From Skeletonema tropicum (Eukaryota > Bacillariophyta > Thalassiosirophyceae > Thalassiosirales > Thalassiosiraceae), in contig CM074127.1 in assembly GCA_037178625.1 (NCBI GenBank), positions 4,898,001-4,962,000 of the forward strand: a DNA stretch of 64,000 bases, in the 5' to 3' direction. Below the pieces are notes generated by a model. That model did no database searches. It had not been told where the DNA came from and saw only the letters and a program-made list of their open reading frames with translations. The position numbers and the translations under genes were made by a program. The stretch's first letter is position 1. Each line of letters opens with the position of its first letter. This document shows positions 1 through 10,947 of the stretch, in pieces.

Positions 1-1610
1 GTGGAAGAACCTTGACTCTCAATTTCTTTGAGACGAGAGTCAAACTTGGAGAAATCGGGCGATGGCGCAGCAGCAGCAGGTGCGGCAGCAACAGGTGCTG
101 GCTTCTCAACTACTGGCGCAGCTGCAACAGGTGCAGGGGTGCTGCTGCTGCAGGTTTGGCTGTTACAGGAGCGGGTTTAGCTTTGACTTCGGGAGAGAAT
201 CGTTTGGCAAAGGGCTTCGGAATCTCACCACCACTGCTGCCACCCAATGTATCCAAATAAGTCGCAACGGCCTTGGCATTCTTTGGAGCAGGTGCCGAAC
301 CGACACTCAATGCATCCAAATATCCTGCGATAGCGGCTCCAGTGCCTTGAGTCTGCGTAAGAGGTGGAAACAAGAGAATCTAAGTAACTAGCGATCGTGT
401 CAACCTCCTCGTCAGATGCCACAGCTCCAGTACTGGCAATATCTTCCATGTACTCGGTAATAGTCTCAGTACATTTCTCAGTCACTTTGCCTCCCTCGCA
501 ATACTCGTACATTTCCTTAATGAAAGGATTTTTATCCGCGTTGAGCATACCGTAGGGTTCTGGTTGACTTTCCTTCCATAACTTTTGTGCCTCTTTCAAT
601 GCAGGATCAAGTTCGACAGCGGGAGCAGGAGGGGGAACTGCGCTGGTATCTGGTTTTTCAGGAGCCTCTCCAAAATTGCGTCCACTGTCGAGTCCATACG
701 GGAGATTCGCTGGTGATGCTGTTCCCGTGGGCAACGTAGCCATCTCATCATCGCTGTTGCTGGCGGTGCCTGCAAGAGCCAAGAGCCCGGCGAAGGCAAC
801 AGCCCCGCCAATTGCAGTGGAGTCAAGGGTTTTGGACTCAGCTCCTGGTGGATCAAGAGCTGCAAGGACAGTTGCACTTGTCTTTGCACCAGCATTAGCA
901 GCGGCCGCGACGACGGAAGCCGGTGCTGCCGTCTTGGTAGCCGGCGTTCCTTTGGGAAGAAGCAATGTTGATGCAGCATCAGCATCATCAGTCATCTTTG
1001 CAAGCAAGTTGGTTTCATTTTTGACAACTGGTGTTTCTTTTACCTCCTTCTCAAGAGCAGCAACCTTGATTTCTACCTCCTTTTTAGCAGCTACTGGTGC
1101 TTTGACTTCCTCTTCCATCTTGGCAACCAATTTGGAGTCATCCATTGGTTGCTTTGCTACTGGAGTGGCAGGACTTTTCTCCATTGCTACTTTCATCTCG
1201 ACATCTTTAGGTGCTGCTGGTGCTGGGGGTGCACTGTTGAAATCATCTTCTTTGGCAACAGTAAGAGTGTTTGAGGATGATGTTGCTGCGGAGGAAGCAG
1301 GTTTCGCGCTGTCGAAATCATCTTCTTTGGCAACAGTGAGAGTATCATCAGCTACCGCAATTTGACTGCCAGAAACAAGTGCTGTTGTCGTAGCCGCAGC
1401 AAATCGAAAGAGAGCATCACGACGGTTTAGCTGCTGGCTGTTGCTCTCGTTATCACTATTAGATACAGCTTGGAGAGCGACGATATTAGACTGCTGGGCA
1501 TAAGATGAGGAACGAACAGATGCAATCTGTGATCGTGAGGCAGTGAATGCTGCAACTTCCTCAGGGAAGCAGACCACGCTCAATAAGGATGATGCTAGAG
1601 CCAATTTCAT
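1..1610 (-). CDS. YLDSL-repeat plastid membrane protein, paralog 1 (partial, two frameshifts)
   Basis: I do not recognise a named family. Seen: the N-terminus MKLALASSLLSVVCF...VAAFTASR is a signal peptide ending in A-A-F, followed by a Ser-rich transit-like stretch and then a twin-arginine segment (NRRDALFRF, hydrophobic run, AVADD), so thylakoid lumen or membrane delivery is likely. Two copies of TLTVAKEDDF follow, then Lys/Glu/Ala-rich sequence, a single hydrophobic segment (GGAVAFAGLLALAG), QPEPYGM, a block with two Cys (YEYCEGGKVTEKC) and YLDSL modules. The frame slips near 375 (one extra base) and back near 135-145 (one base short in a run of C). Between them the modules GYLDAL and TYLDTL continue in the other frame, and after them an Ala/Pro linker leads to FDSRLKEIES, the start of the coiled coil seen in the paralogs. 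The gene runs off the left edge. Function unknown. Confidence 0.72.
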
Positions 1611-1759
1611 CGTGATAGCAGGTTGGATCTACTGAGGATCGCTTTGATGAAAAGGATTCGACGCAATCAAAGGCACAGGCTTGCATTTCGCCGTGCTTTT
1701 TCCTTTCCACAACCAACACAAAAACACAGCTGGATGATTTTTGATTTTTGAAGATTCCT

Positions 1760-1780
1760 GCTTACGTCACAGAGCGCAAA
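1760..1780 (+). promoter_or_regulatory. ACGTCA-type element shared with paralog 3 promoter
   Basis: GCTTACGTCA, then two bases, GAG, one base and GCAAA lie 150 bases upstream of the start of paralog 1. Nearly the same string (GCTTACGTCA, one base, GAG, one base, GCAAA) lies 131 bases upstream of paralog 3 at 6498, in the same orientation to its gene. ACGTCA is one of the CO2/cAMP-responsive bZIP-type elements described for the Phaeodactylum PtCA1 promoter. The regulatory role here is inferred. Confidence 0.45.
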
Positions 1781-1829
1781 ACGAGGGCGTTAGGGCCATG
1801 GGGAGGGCTATCCCCTTTTTGCATCATCG

Positions 1830-1858
1830 TGACGCAAAAATTCTTCTCCGTGACGTCA
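1830..1858 (+). promoter_or_regulatory. TGACGC and full TGACGTCA elements
   Basis: TGACGC (1830-1835) and the complete palindrome TGACGTCA (1851-1858) lie 220-248 bases upstream of paralog 1. With ACGTCA at 1764-1769, all three forms known as diatom CO2/cAMP-responsive elements occur within 95 bases. No binding data are available; the cluster is what is seen. Confidence 0.4.
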
Positions 1859-2533
1859 GGGTTTGATGGTGCCTCTCTAGCTCTCAGTAACTACTAGAAA
1901 TGAGAGTAGAAGTAAGGCTTATTTTCCTTTGAGTAAGTAGGTAAGTATTGTAATTATTTCATTTTACAAAATCTGATTTTAGATCTATTTACTGAAAGCT
2001 AATGACTTCCCCATCAAACTCAAGGCCGAGGAATGTCAAAATGGCATTTGCTTGTGATCTGCAGGCGCAAAACCAACTCTTCCAGAGCTTCAGCAGCTGC
2101 CGGAACGGGGGAGCAATTCTTAATAGAGATCTTATTCTTTTTGGTTGCATGGAGCAGGGCGTATTGGTAGAGTTGTGTTCCTCCTATTTAGAGCAGTAGA
2201 GGTTGATTTTGCACGAGATAGGTTGTTTCTACGCATCAGTCTTCTGAATTTGATCTTGATAGGCATCTAGGAAGTGTCAGCTGCGAAACTGTACATATTA
2301 TAATCGCCGACGCAAAGCACTATGAAGATCATATCAGCTCTCTACATTATCGGCTTCATCTGCTCAAGGGGAGAATGTTGACGCATTCAGCTTTACATCG
2401 CATACATCACGAGGTATCGATAGCCAGCACCGATTTCAGCACGTTTAGTTTTGGTACTTGTGCACAAAGTATTCATAACAGCCCCGATCAAATGCATTCC
2501 TCCGCATGAAAGAAGATCAATCGTCTCGAACAG

Positions 2534-3754
2534 ATGACAACAACATGTCTCGTCCGTTCGGCTCTTCGTCAATTTGGTTCGTTCTGCTTATCGACAATTG
2601 CATCAACACATATTCATCAGCAAAATGCTCAAGCAGCAACTTCATTTTCCGATTCACCAATACTGAATGCTGTCCCACGAGAAGAAGCAAAGTCGGGGCC
2701 ATTGCCACCGCAATTCTCTGATAAAACCGTGTTTGTGTCGTCCAACGCACCCATTTCAGTCCCTTCATCATCTGGTTTCAAACTCACCATCATCTTCGCA
2801 ACCAGACATTAAACTTGAAAATTCGCAGGTTGTTACCATCCCTACTGTACAGCAAACAAAGTCTACACCTACGGCGACATCTCCTGCAACACCATCGTCG
2901 TCCACGGTATCTACACCAACACGAAATGCATCAATGCCAAAAGGTGCCATGCCCGAAATTGCCCTTGCCACCTTCGTTGTGAGTAGCTTATTCTACACCT
3001 TTTCTGAAAGAACAGTAGTAGATGATACAGGAAGTCCAAAATGTCAAAGTTGTCATGGTCCAACCTGAGCCATATGGAATGGACGTAGGCCGAAGATATT
3101 GGAAAGGTGTTGATGTCACAATCAATGATCCTGTGCCTCCAGCTGACATTAGAGAGGTTTGCGACGCTGGAGTTGTAACGAATGAGTGTGCTGAAAGTAT
3201 TACTGGCTTTTTAGGTGAAGGTTGGTAGTGAGCAGCGAGGGGCTGAGGTGAGCGAAGAACAAGTGGAAAAGGCCACTGCCGTTGCAAGCTACTTGGATAG
3301 TTTGTCTAGCAAGGGCGTCAACGGAAATACACCAGTAGGTCAGGGTGGCTCTACCAATACAGCAATCGCGTTCTATTCCTATTTGAACGAAGTTTCTGCT
3401 GGGAATCTTCCAGCCCCTACTTCAGCAGCGTCGGTGGCGAGTTACTTGGATTCGTTAGATCCAAAGGGAAGTGATTCACTGGATGGTTACCAAAGAGCTC
3501 TCCGACTTAATGCGATTGAAACCAAGATGAATCAATTGGAACAGAGAGTGGACATGCTCCCTTCTGAGATTGGTCATAAGATGCAGGATTGGCAACAACG
3601 TCAGGACGTGCGTTTGACTGAGGAGGTCCGCAAGATTGGGGCATTTTTGATTAAAGGCGATCAGCAACAACAAGCAAATGGCGCGGGTGAGCAGCCGGAA
3701 CTTGTTCAAAAGATGACTACTGCTGGGCAGTCGAGTAATATGCCCTACCAATGA
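2534..3754 (+). CDS. YLDSL-repeat membrane protein, paralog 2 (three frame changes)
   Basis: Same architecture as the neighbour at 1-1610. The start ATG at 2534 gives MTTTCLVRSALRQFGSFCLS, a possible secretory leader without a clear A-F site. A Ser/Pro/Thr linker follows, then a hydrophobic segment (ALATFVVSSLFYTF), QPEPYGMDVG, a Cys pair (EVCDAGVVTNEC), SYLDSL, SYLNEV and SYLDSL modules, and a coiled coil (NAIETKMNQLEQRVDML...KMQDWQQRQD) ending at 3754. The reading frame moves by one extra base near 2785, 3035-3045 and 3225. An intron at 2729-2828 (GTGTTT...CAG, 100 bases, phase preserved) could replace the first change, and GTGAGT at 2980 is another possible donor, but single-base errors or decay fit all three best. 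Function unknown. Confidence 0.62.
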
Positions 3755-3926
3755 GCAGGCGAGTGGGGTTTTCGCTTAATTGTAATATTTGACTGTAGAA
3801 ATTAATACATAAGTCTGCTGATTTTCTCTAGCTGTCGATTGTCGTATGCATTAGAAAAAAAGGCTGTGCTTGATTAAGCAGATAATATAGAGTTATGTAT
3901 CATTAGGTCAAGTGCTCAACGTTACT

Positions 3927-6367
3927 CTACGACTTCACGTCCTCTAGCATCTTCTTGATTTTCTCTAATTCTTCGCTCATCTTTTTATCTTGACTATCTT
4001 GCCAATCGATGATCCTGGAAGCTATATCGTCCGGCAGCGATGAAATGGATGACTCAAGCTGATTTAGTCTCCCTTCGATATCAACGACTCTCGTACCTAC
4101 GCTGCCTTCAGTAAGGTCATCTAAGTAACCCGCAACTGCCTCTGCTGATGGCGGAGAAGGTGCCATGCCAGAAGAAAGAGCATCCAGATATGTTGCAAAT
4201 GCAGCCCCAGTTCTAGACGTGCTACCTGGTGTGGTGTTGCTAGATAGAGAATCCAAGTATCCAACAATTGTAGTGACTTCCCTGTCGGAAGCGACAGCAC
4301 CCGTTGTGGCGAGACCATCGAGATATCCTTTCAGGGCCCCAGCGCAGTTACTGCTCCTTGTCCCTGGTTCACAGTATTCGTCTATGTAGTTCAGGTATCC
4401 AGTGCCAGGCAAGCTAAGCCGTATTTACAGAATTTGCATCGTCACTTAGTGATGGGCCATCGCTTTGTGATGAGCCAAGGACAGAAGCCACAAGCATAGC
4501 ATTAGCCTCGATGTTGCTCAGTCGCTCTTCAAAACTGGACCATTGCGATGCTTCGTCTCCATAGCCTTCGTCTCCGTATTGCCACTCTTCTCCATTGCCT
4601 TCGTAGCCGTAGCCCATTTCTCCTTCTTGCCAGTCATCTCCAGACCACTCCAAGTAACCTTCATCTTCATTTGACATATCAACCTCTCCATACTGGTTTT
4701 CATCTTCTCGGACAAACTCGCCTTCTTCGACAAAAGTTTGCTCCTTCAGTGCAACCTCCTCTGTCTCCAATTTCTGTTGAGCATCATCGTCCATCTTTCC
4801 TAAATTTTTGTACGACGTTCTCATCGATCCAGGGCGCAGTAGATAATGCTAAACCAATTCGCAATGGTACTGCCAATCTTGCAACATTAGCAAATGCAAA
4901 GATCTCTCCGCCAAGCTGCTTCATGTCGTCACTATTCGATAAATCAGGCCAGTGACCAGTGAATTTATTGTATGCAACGACACAAATTGGAATAGAAATA
5001 CCCCAAAATCCAAGCTCCCACATTGCATAACTGATTGCACCAGCTACTCCAGCGTCTTTGACCTTTTGAATCAAATTTGGCTCTTTCTCAACTTCTTCTC
5101 CAGTTTCTGTCGATTTATCCACTTTATTCGTGCTTTGTACAAGTGCCAAGTAGAGTGCAATGCCTAGCACAACTGTTCCACCTGCTATTATTCCAGGGTC
5201 TTCAACATTGACATTGCGAAGAGATTCAGGTAAGTTGATGGAGGGTGATGTTATTGGTTGTGTCTTAATGAGATCTGACGATGTAGAGGATGGTGCTATT
5301 TCAGTGGAGGATGGTGCGGATTTCATAATAGAGCTCTTCTCATCAGCAGCTGCAGACTTTGAGGCGTCCTTCGCAGGTACATCAGATGTTTTTTGCTCTG
5401 TTTTTGATTCAGTGGGTGTTTCAACTTCCTTCGTTGGGGTAGGACTCGGTTGTTGTTTCGCGGTTGGCTCAGGCTCTTCCATTTTAACAACTTCAGTCTT
5501 TCTGTTGGGATTCACTCCCAATGCAGTAGGCTTCATCCGAGTTTCTTCTCCAAAATCAAACTTGATCTTGGGCTCTGGACGCTGGGGTGCACCGAAATCA
5601 GAAAACATACGACGAGGTGTAACGATTGGCCCAAATGAGGTGGGAGCTGGAGTTGCTTCTTCTTGTTTTGATGCTACTTCCTTCTTTTCTTCGTCTACCT
5701 TTTGAACCTTGGTTTCTTCTTTGGCTGTCTGTTCTTTTCTGTCATCTACTTTTTGCACAACTTCTTTAGCTGCCTGTTCCTTCTTATCTACCTTCTGCTC
5801 AACCTTGATTTCTTCTTTAGCTGCCAGTTCTTTCTTATCGTCCACCTTTTGCACAACCTTGGCATCACTATCAGTCACTTCCACCTTTTGGACTACTTTG
5901 GAATCTGCTTGCTCTTTTTTGTCTTCTACCTTTTGCGTTTTGGTTTCAGCCGTAGATTCGATAGATCTTTCAGCAGCAGTCGTTGTTTCCGAAGCTTTAC
6001 CTTTCTCGTCTGAACCTTTACTGCTAGTAGCACCATCGACTTTTTCATCAACTTTATCTGCGGCAGCATCATCTTTAACGCTGTCTTTAGTAGATTTGAA
6101 CTCTAACGGTAGTGCAAACTTTTCCAGCATCTCATCAAAAGCGGATGAAGCAGCCGATGGTTCAGGAACCGCATCAGTAGCAGTTGCAGTGTCAGCAGAA
6201 TCATCTGCAAATCCAGTGGCATAGATCGGTGTAGACAATTTTTTTATCTTGCTCCCGGAAATGAAACTTCTTCTCCATCCATTCTTCTTGGGCTGCAGCT
6301 GAAAGGCAAGCGCTGGACCAGCGCTGAAAAGAAGCACGGTAGCTGCTTCGATGTATCTCATCCTCAA
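3927..6367 (-). CDS. YLDSL-repeat plastid membrane protein, paralog 3, with extra membrane domain (two frameshifts)
   Basis: The N-terminus MRMRYIEAATVLLFSAGPALAFQLQP is a signal peptide with an A-F cleavage site, so plastid import is expected. A Lys/Glu-rich region repeats VQKVDDKKEQ-like units (roughly residues 130-230), likely helical or disordered. A membrane segment (IIAGGTVVLGIALYLAL) precedes a conserved two-helix domain (GAISYAMWELGFWGISIP, GHWPDLS, RLAVPLRIGLALSTAPW). I have seen this type in algal and plant plastid proteins; a relation to FAM210/DUF1279 is possible but unsure. The frame then gains one base at about 4810 (run of A), continues through an acidic Gly/Tyr-rich stretch, and gains another at about 4423. 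After that come YIDEYC, GYLDGL, GYLDSL, TYLDAL and GYLDDL modules and a C-terminal coiled coil (EGRLNQLESSISSL). The neighbours at 1 and 2534 lack the extra domain. Confidence 0.7.
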
Positions 6368-6810
6368 TAATCGCTCAGATTAATAACGTACTCCCCCCGC
6401 AAATGAGATACGCCATACTTTTCCATTCATCCTCCAACACAAGCAAGATATCGTACCAATGTCGACGCAGCCGAGCTTTTTGTTGCAAATTTTGCGCGCT
6501 TACGTCAGGAGTGCAAATTCCGTGCTACAAAAGGTCCAGAAACGGGCTCTCGTCGACGCAGGTGGACACGGTGTCTTTGCGCAAGGCAGGGAACTTTGCC
6601 CGCCAAAGAAGGCGGGCGTGCGTTTTTAGCGCACTTGGCAGGTGTCAATGTTCTTTTCTTCGCGGCATGTTTGTCAGTAAAGGCGGTTGATTTCAAATTT
6701 TGAATATGTACTGTGCTCAAAGAACATGCTGATCGGCGAAGAAGACCGTTTGCATAATTCAAATCCTACCGCTGTGCTGAACCGATTGCATTGGTAAAGT
6801 TAAAAGAAGG
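6368..6810. other. Divergent intergenic promoter region
   Basis: This lies between paralog 3 (minus) and the propeller gene (plus). Apart from the element at 6498-6517, I see only GC-rich stretches such as GCCCGCCAAAGAAGGCGGGC near 6598-6617, a short perfect inverted repeat (GCCCGCC...GGCGGGC) that could form a hairpin. No coding sequence is supported. Confidence 0.4.
6498..6517 (+). promoter_or_regulatory. ACGTCA-type element matching the paralog 1 promoter
   Basis: GCTTACGTCA followed by G, GAG, T and GCAAA matches 1760-1780 at 18 or more positions with one gap. It lies 131 bases upstream of paralog 3. The similarity extends well past the six-base core, so common descent or co-regulation of the two promoters is likelier than chance (inference). 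Confidence 0.45.
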
Positions 6811-8515
6811 ATGGTGAATAGAATTGTGCACGTCTTGTCGCTGTGCGTTGTGGCAAATGGCTACGTCGCATTGCTTCAATCACATCATGTGTCAAAGAAT
6901 TTGAAGACGCCACCATTATCATCAAGAAGATCGAGTACTCAACTTCACTCTCTGTATGAAAATCATCCTCATTGGCCTGACGATGCCTCATCCTCCGAGG
7001 AATACTCCAAGCAACCTATATTCTACAATGACTTTGATCAAATTGCACTTGACCAAGAATCAGAGAATCAATTCCGTGAAAACCCAAGTGCAGAAGAAGA
7101 TCAATCCTCATCATCAATACCAGCCCATCTCCGCCCAACAAGGACCTCCGACACATCCATTTCCGACTTCCTCAACACTCGTATATCTCAAGTAACCAAA
7201 GATTCACGCCAGCTGCTCCGAAATTGGAGGCATGGACACACCAAGTCCTACGGAGCATTTACCATCAACGAACAATACTTACTCAACCAACAAGAGAACA
7301 AGGAAACAGATGATGATCCCGACTCATCTGAAATTCCATTTGATTGGGTCCGTCGTGTTGATATTGGACAGTATCCACGAGTGGCATGTGGCAGTGCCCA
7401 CGGATCAATCTTTGTAGCTGACGCCATGTCGAAACAAGTGATGGGTGTGGCGCGAGGAGTGCATTATTCGGAACAATCCGATGAGTATGCGAATGCGTTA
7501 GATGAGCAGCTGCGACAGTATATCTATGGGGAGTATGATGGTGGTGGAGTGTTGGATGTTGCCATGTTTGGGAAGAATATTGTCGCGAGTGCCGGACGTG
7601 AGGGTGGGGTCAAGTTGTTCAAGCTGTTGGAGGATGGGAATCAGGCAGAGTTGTTGCCACAGGGTGATGTGAAGGCGTTGATCCGATTGATGCCTGGTGC
7701 TCTACCCATTGTTGTCACTTGCATGAAGTTTGATTCGTATGGGAGGCTCTATCTTGGTTGTAGTGATGGATTTCTTAGGATAGTTTACTTTCCTCAAGGT
7801 TTCATCTTTGGAGACGGTTTCGACTTGGACTCTCAAGATTTACAAGTAACTGTTGTTTCTCATTGGTCAGATCAAGCTCCTTCGCCTATCCTCTCATTAG
7901 ATGTATCAGAAGAGTTGGAAATGGTCGTTACATCACACGTCAATGGGAATGTGTGTCTATACTCAATGAAGGAGCATGAAGATGTATATAATACGGCATC
8001 TGGGAGAAAAGAGCGCGTTGGTGTGATTGGAGTATGGAATCCAGTTTACTGCAGATAAGAGCTACGCTAGATCGGTAACGTTTACCTCGAAGGACTCAAT
8101 GCATGGACCAAAGCATGCAGTCGTAGTTGGGGGTGGTAATGGAGAAGTATGGGTCAATGACATCTACCCAGAGCATGAAAAAAGCAAGTCTGGAGAAGTA
8201 TTTGTAGATGAGTACACTCAAAAATTTGAACCGAATCATGTTGGCCCAGTCATTATCTCTATTGCAGCCGCCCAGAAGGGCTTATTGTGAGCGTAGGTCA
8301 CGATGGAATGTTGAGAATGACGCAAACTTGGATTGGTCTAAAAAATCCCAAGAAGGCCACTCCTTGGCCTTTGTATGGGCTCGGGGGTTACAAAGCATGG
8401 ATCGGAAGTGTCTGTATCGATGATGAAGGAAAGCGTCTAATTTCAGGACGGAATGGATGATGCTGTAATTGTCCATGATTTCTCTGAGTATGAAAGGGAG
8501 GAGAAAAGCCAATAG
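6811..8515 (+). CDS. Secreted or plastid-directed WD40-like beta-propeller protein (frameshifted)
   Basis: The protein starts with a signal-peptide-like segment (MVNRIVHVLSLCVVANGYVALL), followed by about 120 acidic, Ser-rich residues and then repeated propeller-type strands: RVACGSAHGSIFVAD, ILDVAMFGKNIVASAGREGGVKLF-like, SYGRLYLGCSDGFLRIVYF, LEMVVTSHVNGNVCLYSM, VVGGGNGEVWVND, IVSVGHDGMLRM and a last blade ISGGMDDAVIVHDF. This is the pattern of WD40 repeats; no specific family is recognised. The frame changes near 8035 (extra base), 8278 (base missing) and 8450 (extra C in TCAGGACGGAATGG; removing it restores the SGGMDDAV blade). Each change keeps the propeller pattern, so the full product is probably about 565 residues and the breaks are errors or very recent. 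It shares a promoter region with paralog 3. Confidence 0.65.
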
Positions 8516-8619
8516 ATCGCCGGATAGATCGCTTGTTTTCATACGCATGGAATATTTCTTCCAATGGAACTTTAATTGTACATTCTTAGGAGTAGACTAA
8601 TAATCAAGATAACATGCTA

Positions 8620-10947
8620 TTAGTCTCGTTTTTCTCTAGCTCCTCTCCTTCTACGCACTCCACCGCTGTCACTGGGTGCTGTTGCAGTTCGATTCGCTTC
8701 ATCAGCTATCTCAGTCTTTGATTCCTCTTCTATCTCGGCCAGCATTTCCTCTGTTGGCTGTTCGCATTGTCCAAACTCATTGACACGAGTGTAGTCAACC
8801 TTATACTTGTAACGTTGATAAAGGAAGATGAAAAAGATGACATCATCACGAAGACAGGCCAATCTATGCATGATTGGCATGGTTATGACGAATGCGAACA
8901 AGTCATCTATGAATGTATTGATTGACTAATGTTTCAAAGAAGCAATGATGTTGAGTGAGTATGGGCAAGGGTCACTCAAGTATAAATTACAAAAGAAATA
9001 GTCAAAATAGCATACCTTGTAAGTCATTGTTCTCCAATTCAAATGAGCCACACTTTGCAGCTTGTAATTGATGAAAAGCTGAGGAGTCATCATAACAAAA
9101 CCGAACATGTAGATGAATCCAACGAGGGTATTCAGAATCCATGAATACCATCCCTTGTGCTTTTGAAAGTACAGACTATACAATCCGTATCCTGCGACAA
9201 GGGGCATGGTAACAAATAGCAAGTGCGAGGTTGCAATTTCGTCATACTCTTTGGTCTTGGATTTCTTGTAGGACTGTGCTTCAACCCATTCAATCTTTCC
9301 ACCCTCCCATTTGATCGTTATCGCCTTCGAAATCTTCCAAACTTCAATGACCAAACCTACCCCATTGGATGCAACCACCATGAAGGATGTATCATTATCA
9401 GCTAGGTAGAGGAGAATCACCAAACTGAAGAATGCATTCACAATCATGGATCGAAGACTCAATCCCTCCATTGACTTTTTATTCTTGAAGAAGCTAATAT
9501 CATTCTTGAACGCCAATATATCAAACACAGTATGCAACACTGACACAATCGCAGTAACCACCAACAAATACGGATTCGTCTCCAACAGCATCGTCCGAAG
9601 CATATCATTCGAATCATCTTCTTCTCCCGTAAATGATTCTTGCTTCCGTTGATTATCCACCATACCACTCTGCAATTGCCATTTCCACATTGGGACAGGT
9701 TCCAATGTCACATCTACCACACTCTCCTTCATTGTTCCATTGACTTCCTTCAATGATCCATAACTAATCCAAAATTCCGAATGGTACAATATCGGATAAT
9801 ACAACCATCCATTCCCATCCATTTCATTGGATTCTCCATCGTACCAATCCATATGATCTGAGAATTGTTTGGGCATGCTATTTCGGGGTGGTAAATCCAT
9901 TGTACCCAATTCGACAAATTGTAGTGTTAGGGATGGTTTGATGTAGAGTAGTAACTGATCATGAGTTTTGTTGAGTGATGCTTGAGTTAGGATGGACGAA
10001 TCATAGACAACTTTTTTATTTGCTGCTGCCTCTTCTTCTTCGTCATTGTCACTGTCAAGTAAACTCTTGACATCCCGTCATCTTCTTCCTCTTTCGAATG
10101 TCTCGTCAACACCATTCGTTTCACAAGCACATCCTCCTTTCGTACTACCTTTCGATTATTATTATTCCTACCATGTCGTCGCTGCAAACGAACATATGCA
10201 TAAACATGAGTCACATTATTCCAAATAGCATCCGTTAATGGAAACGTAAGTGTCGTATTCCGTACGATTCATTTCTTGATTGGTATGTGATCCCATCATG
10301 ATGGATAGGAAGGATGCTTCTTTGGAGTTTGGATCGTGTGGTGTCCCTCCCAAGATGAGATTTTGTTGTGTCCAGCTTGCTAGGATTGTTGCTTTGTTGT
10401 TGCTGGTGTGTTCTTCGTTGTTATTGTCGTTTTTGGTAGTAGTTAACGCAGGCCAACCAGTGGGAACATCAGATGAATCGGATAGAATCACATCAAGATC
10501 CATCATTGTTCCCTGCTGCCAAAGACATGATGGTTTCATTTGTTTGTGCATTTTCTTGACATCTTGTGCAGTAAACTTCTTTTTGTTTTTGTTGTTGTCG
10601 ATAATAGGATTATTATTGTTGTTAGTTGCACCCAATGGTTTCTTTTGCTGTCCAATGGTAGTATCAACATCGACACCAGTAACAACAGCATCTGGCATCA
10701 TGTCATTATAGTTGGCATTCATTGCATTGTTGCTGCTGCTCCTACTGTTGGGAGGAGGTGGAAATACACTCTTTAAAAGATTTTGAGATAAAGTTTGAAC
10801 TACAAAGAAGAAGAGCATGTAGTTCAGTATGGTCGAGAAGGTCATTGGTGGTGGTGGTGGACCCTGTTGTTGCTCATTATCGTTATTCTCTCCTCCTCGA
10901 GCTGCTGCTGCTGCTGCTGCTGGGTTAGTTTGATCAGTGGCTGTCAT
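8620..10947 (-). CDS. CLPTM1 family transmembrane protein (one clear intron, two frame changes)
   Basis: Cleft-lip-and-palate-transmembrane-protein-1-like: family members are multi-pass ER/Golgi membrane proteins, linked in animals to receptor trafficking and lipid scrambling. Seen: N-terminal membrane helix (TILNYMLFFFVVQTLSQNLL), a lumenal region with FPLTDAIWNNVTHVYAYV, the typical YYPILYHSEFW block, WKWQLQ, then several helices with NDISFFKNKKSMEGLSLRS, and the hallmark C-terminal part HLNWRTMTYK-SINTFIDDLFAFVITMP, LRDDVIFFIFLYQRYKY and RVNEFGQ. The intron 8926-9015 (GTATGC...TTAG, 90 bases) joins TYK to SINTF. The frame moves near 10240 (extra base) and back near 9995 (run of A), so both halves remain readable. 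Asn/poly-N stretches occur near residue 110. The C-terminal tail is Arg-rich. Confidence 0.88.

Larger units (their letters stand above)
1611..2533. other. Divergent intergenic promoter region
   Basis: This 0.9 kb separates the divergent paralogs 1 and 2. It holds the ACGTCA/TGACGC cluster at 1764-1858 and a single TGACGC at 2379-2384, about 150 bases before the paralog 2 start. I see no convincing coding sequence or RNA gene in it; short open frames lack any recognisable protein features. Confidence 0.5.

Noticed and set aside
676..1365. A 229-residue open frame on the plus strand
   Set aside because: Antisense shadow of paralog 1; Ser/Ala-rich composition follows from the opposite strand's Lys/Glu/Ala codons.
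2729..2828. A 100-base intron in paralog 2 (GTGTTT...CAG)
   Set aside because: It would restore the frame, but the donor is weak, there is no pyrimidine tract, and the sequence reads as Ser/Pro-rich protein in continuous frames; kept only as an alternative.
2980..3031. A 52-base intron in paralog 2 starting GTGAGT
   Set aside because: Too short for the introns seen here (90-125 bases or longer) and it would remove half of the membrane helix shared with the paralogs.
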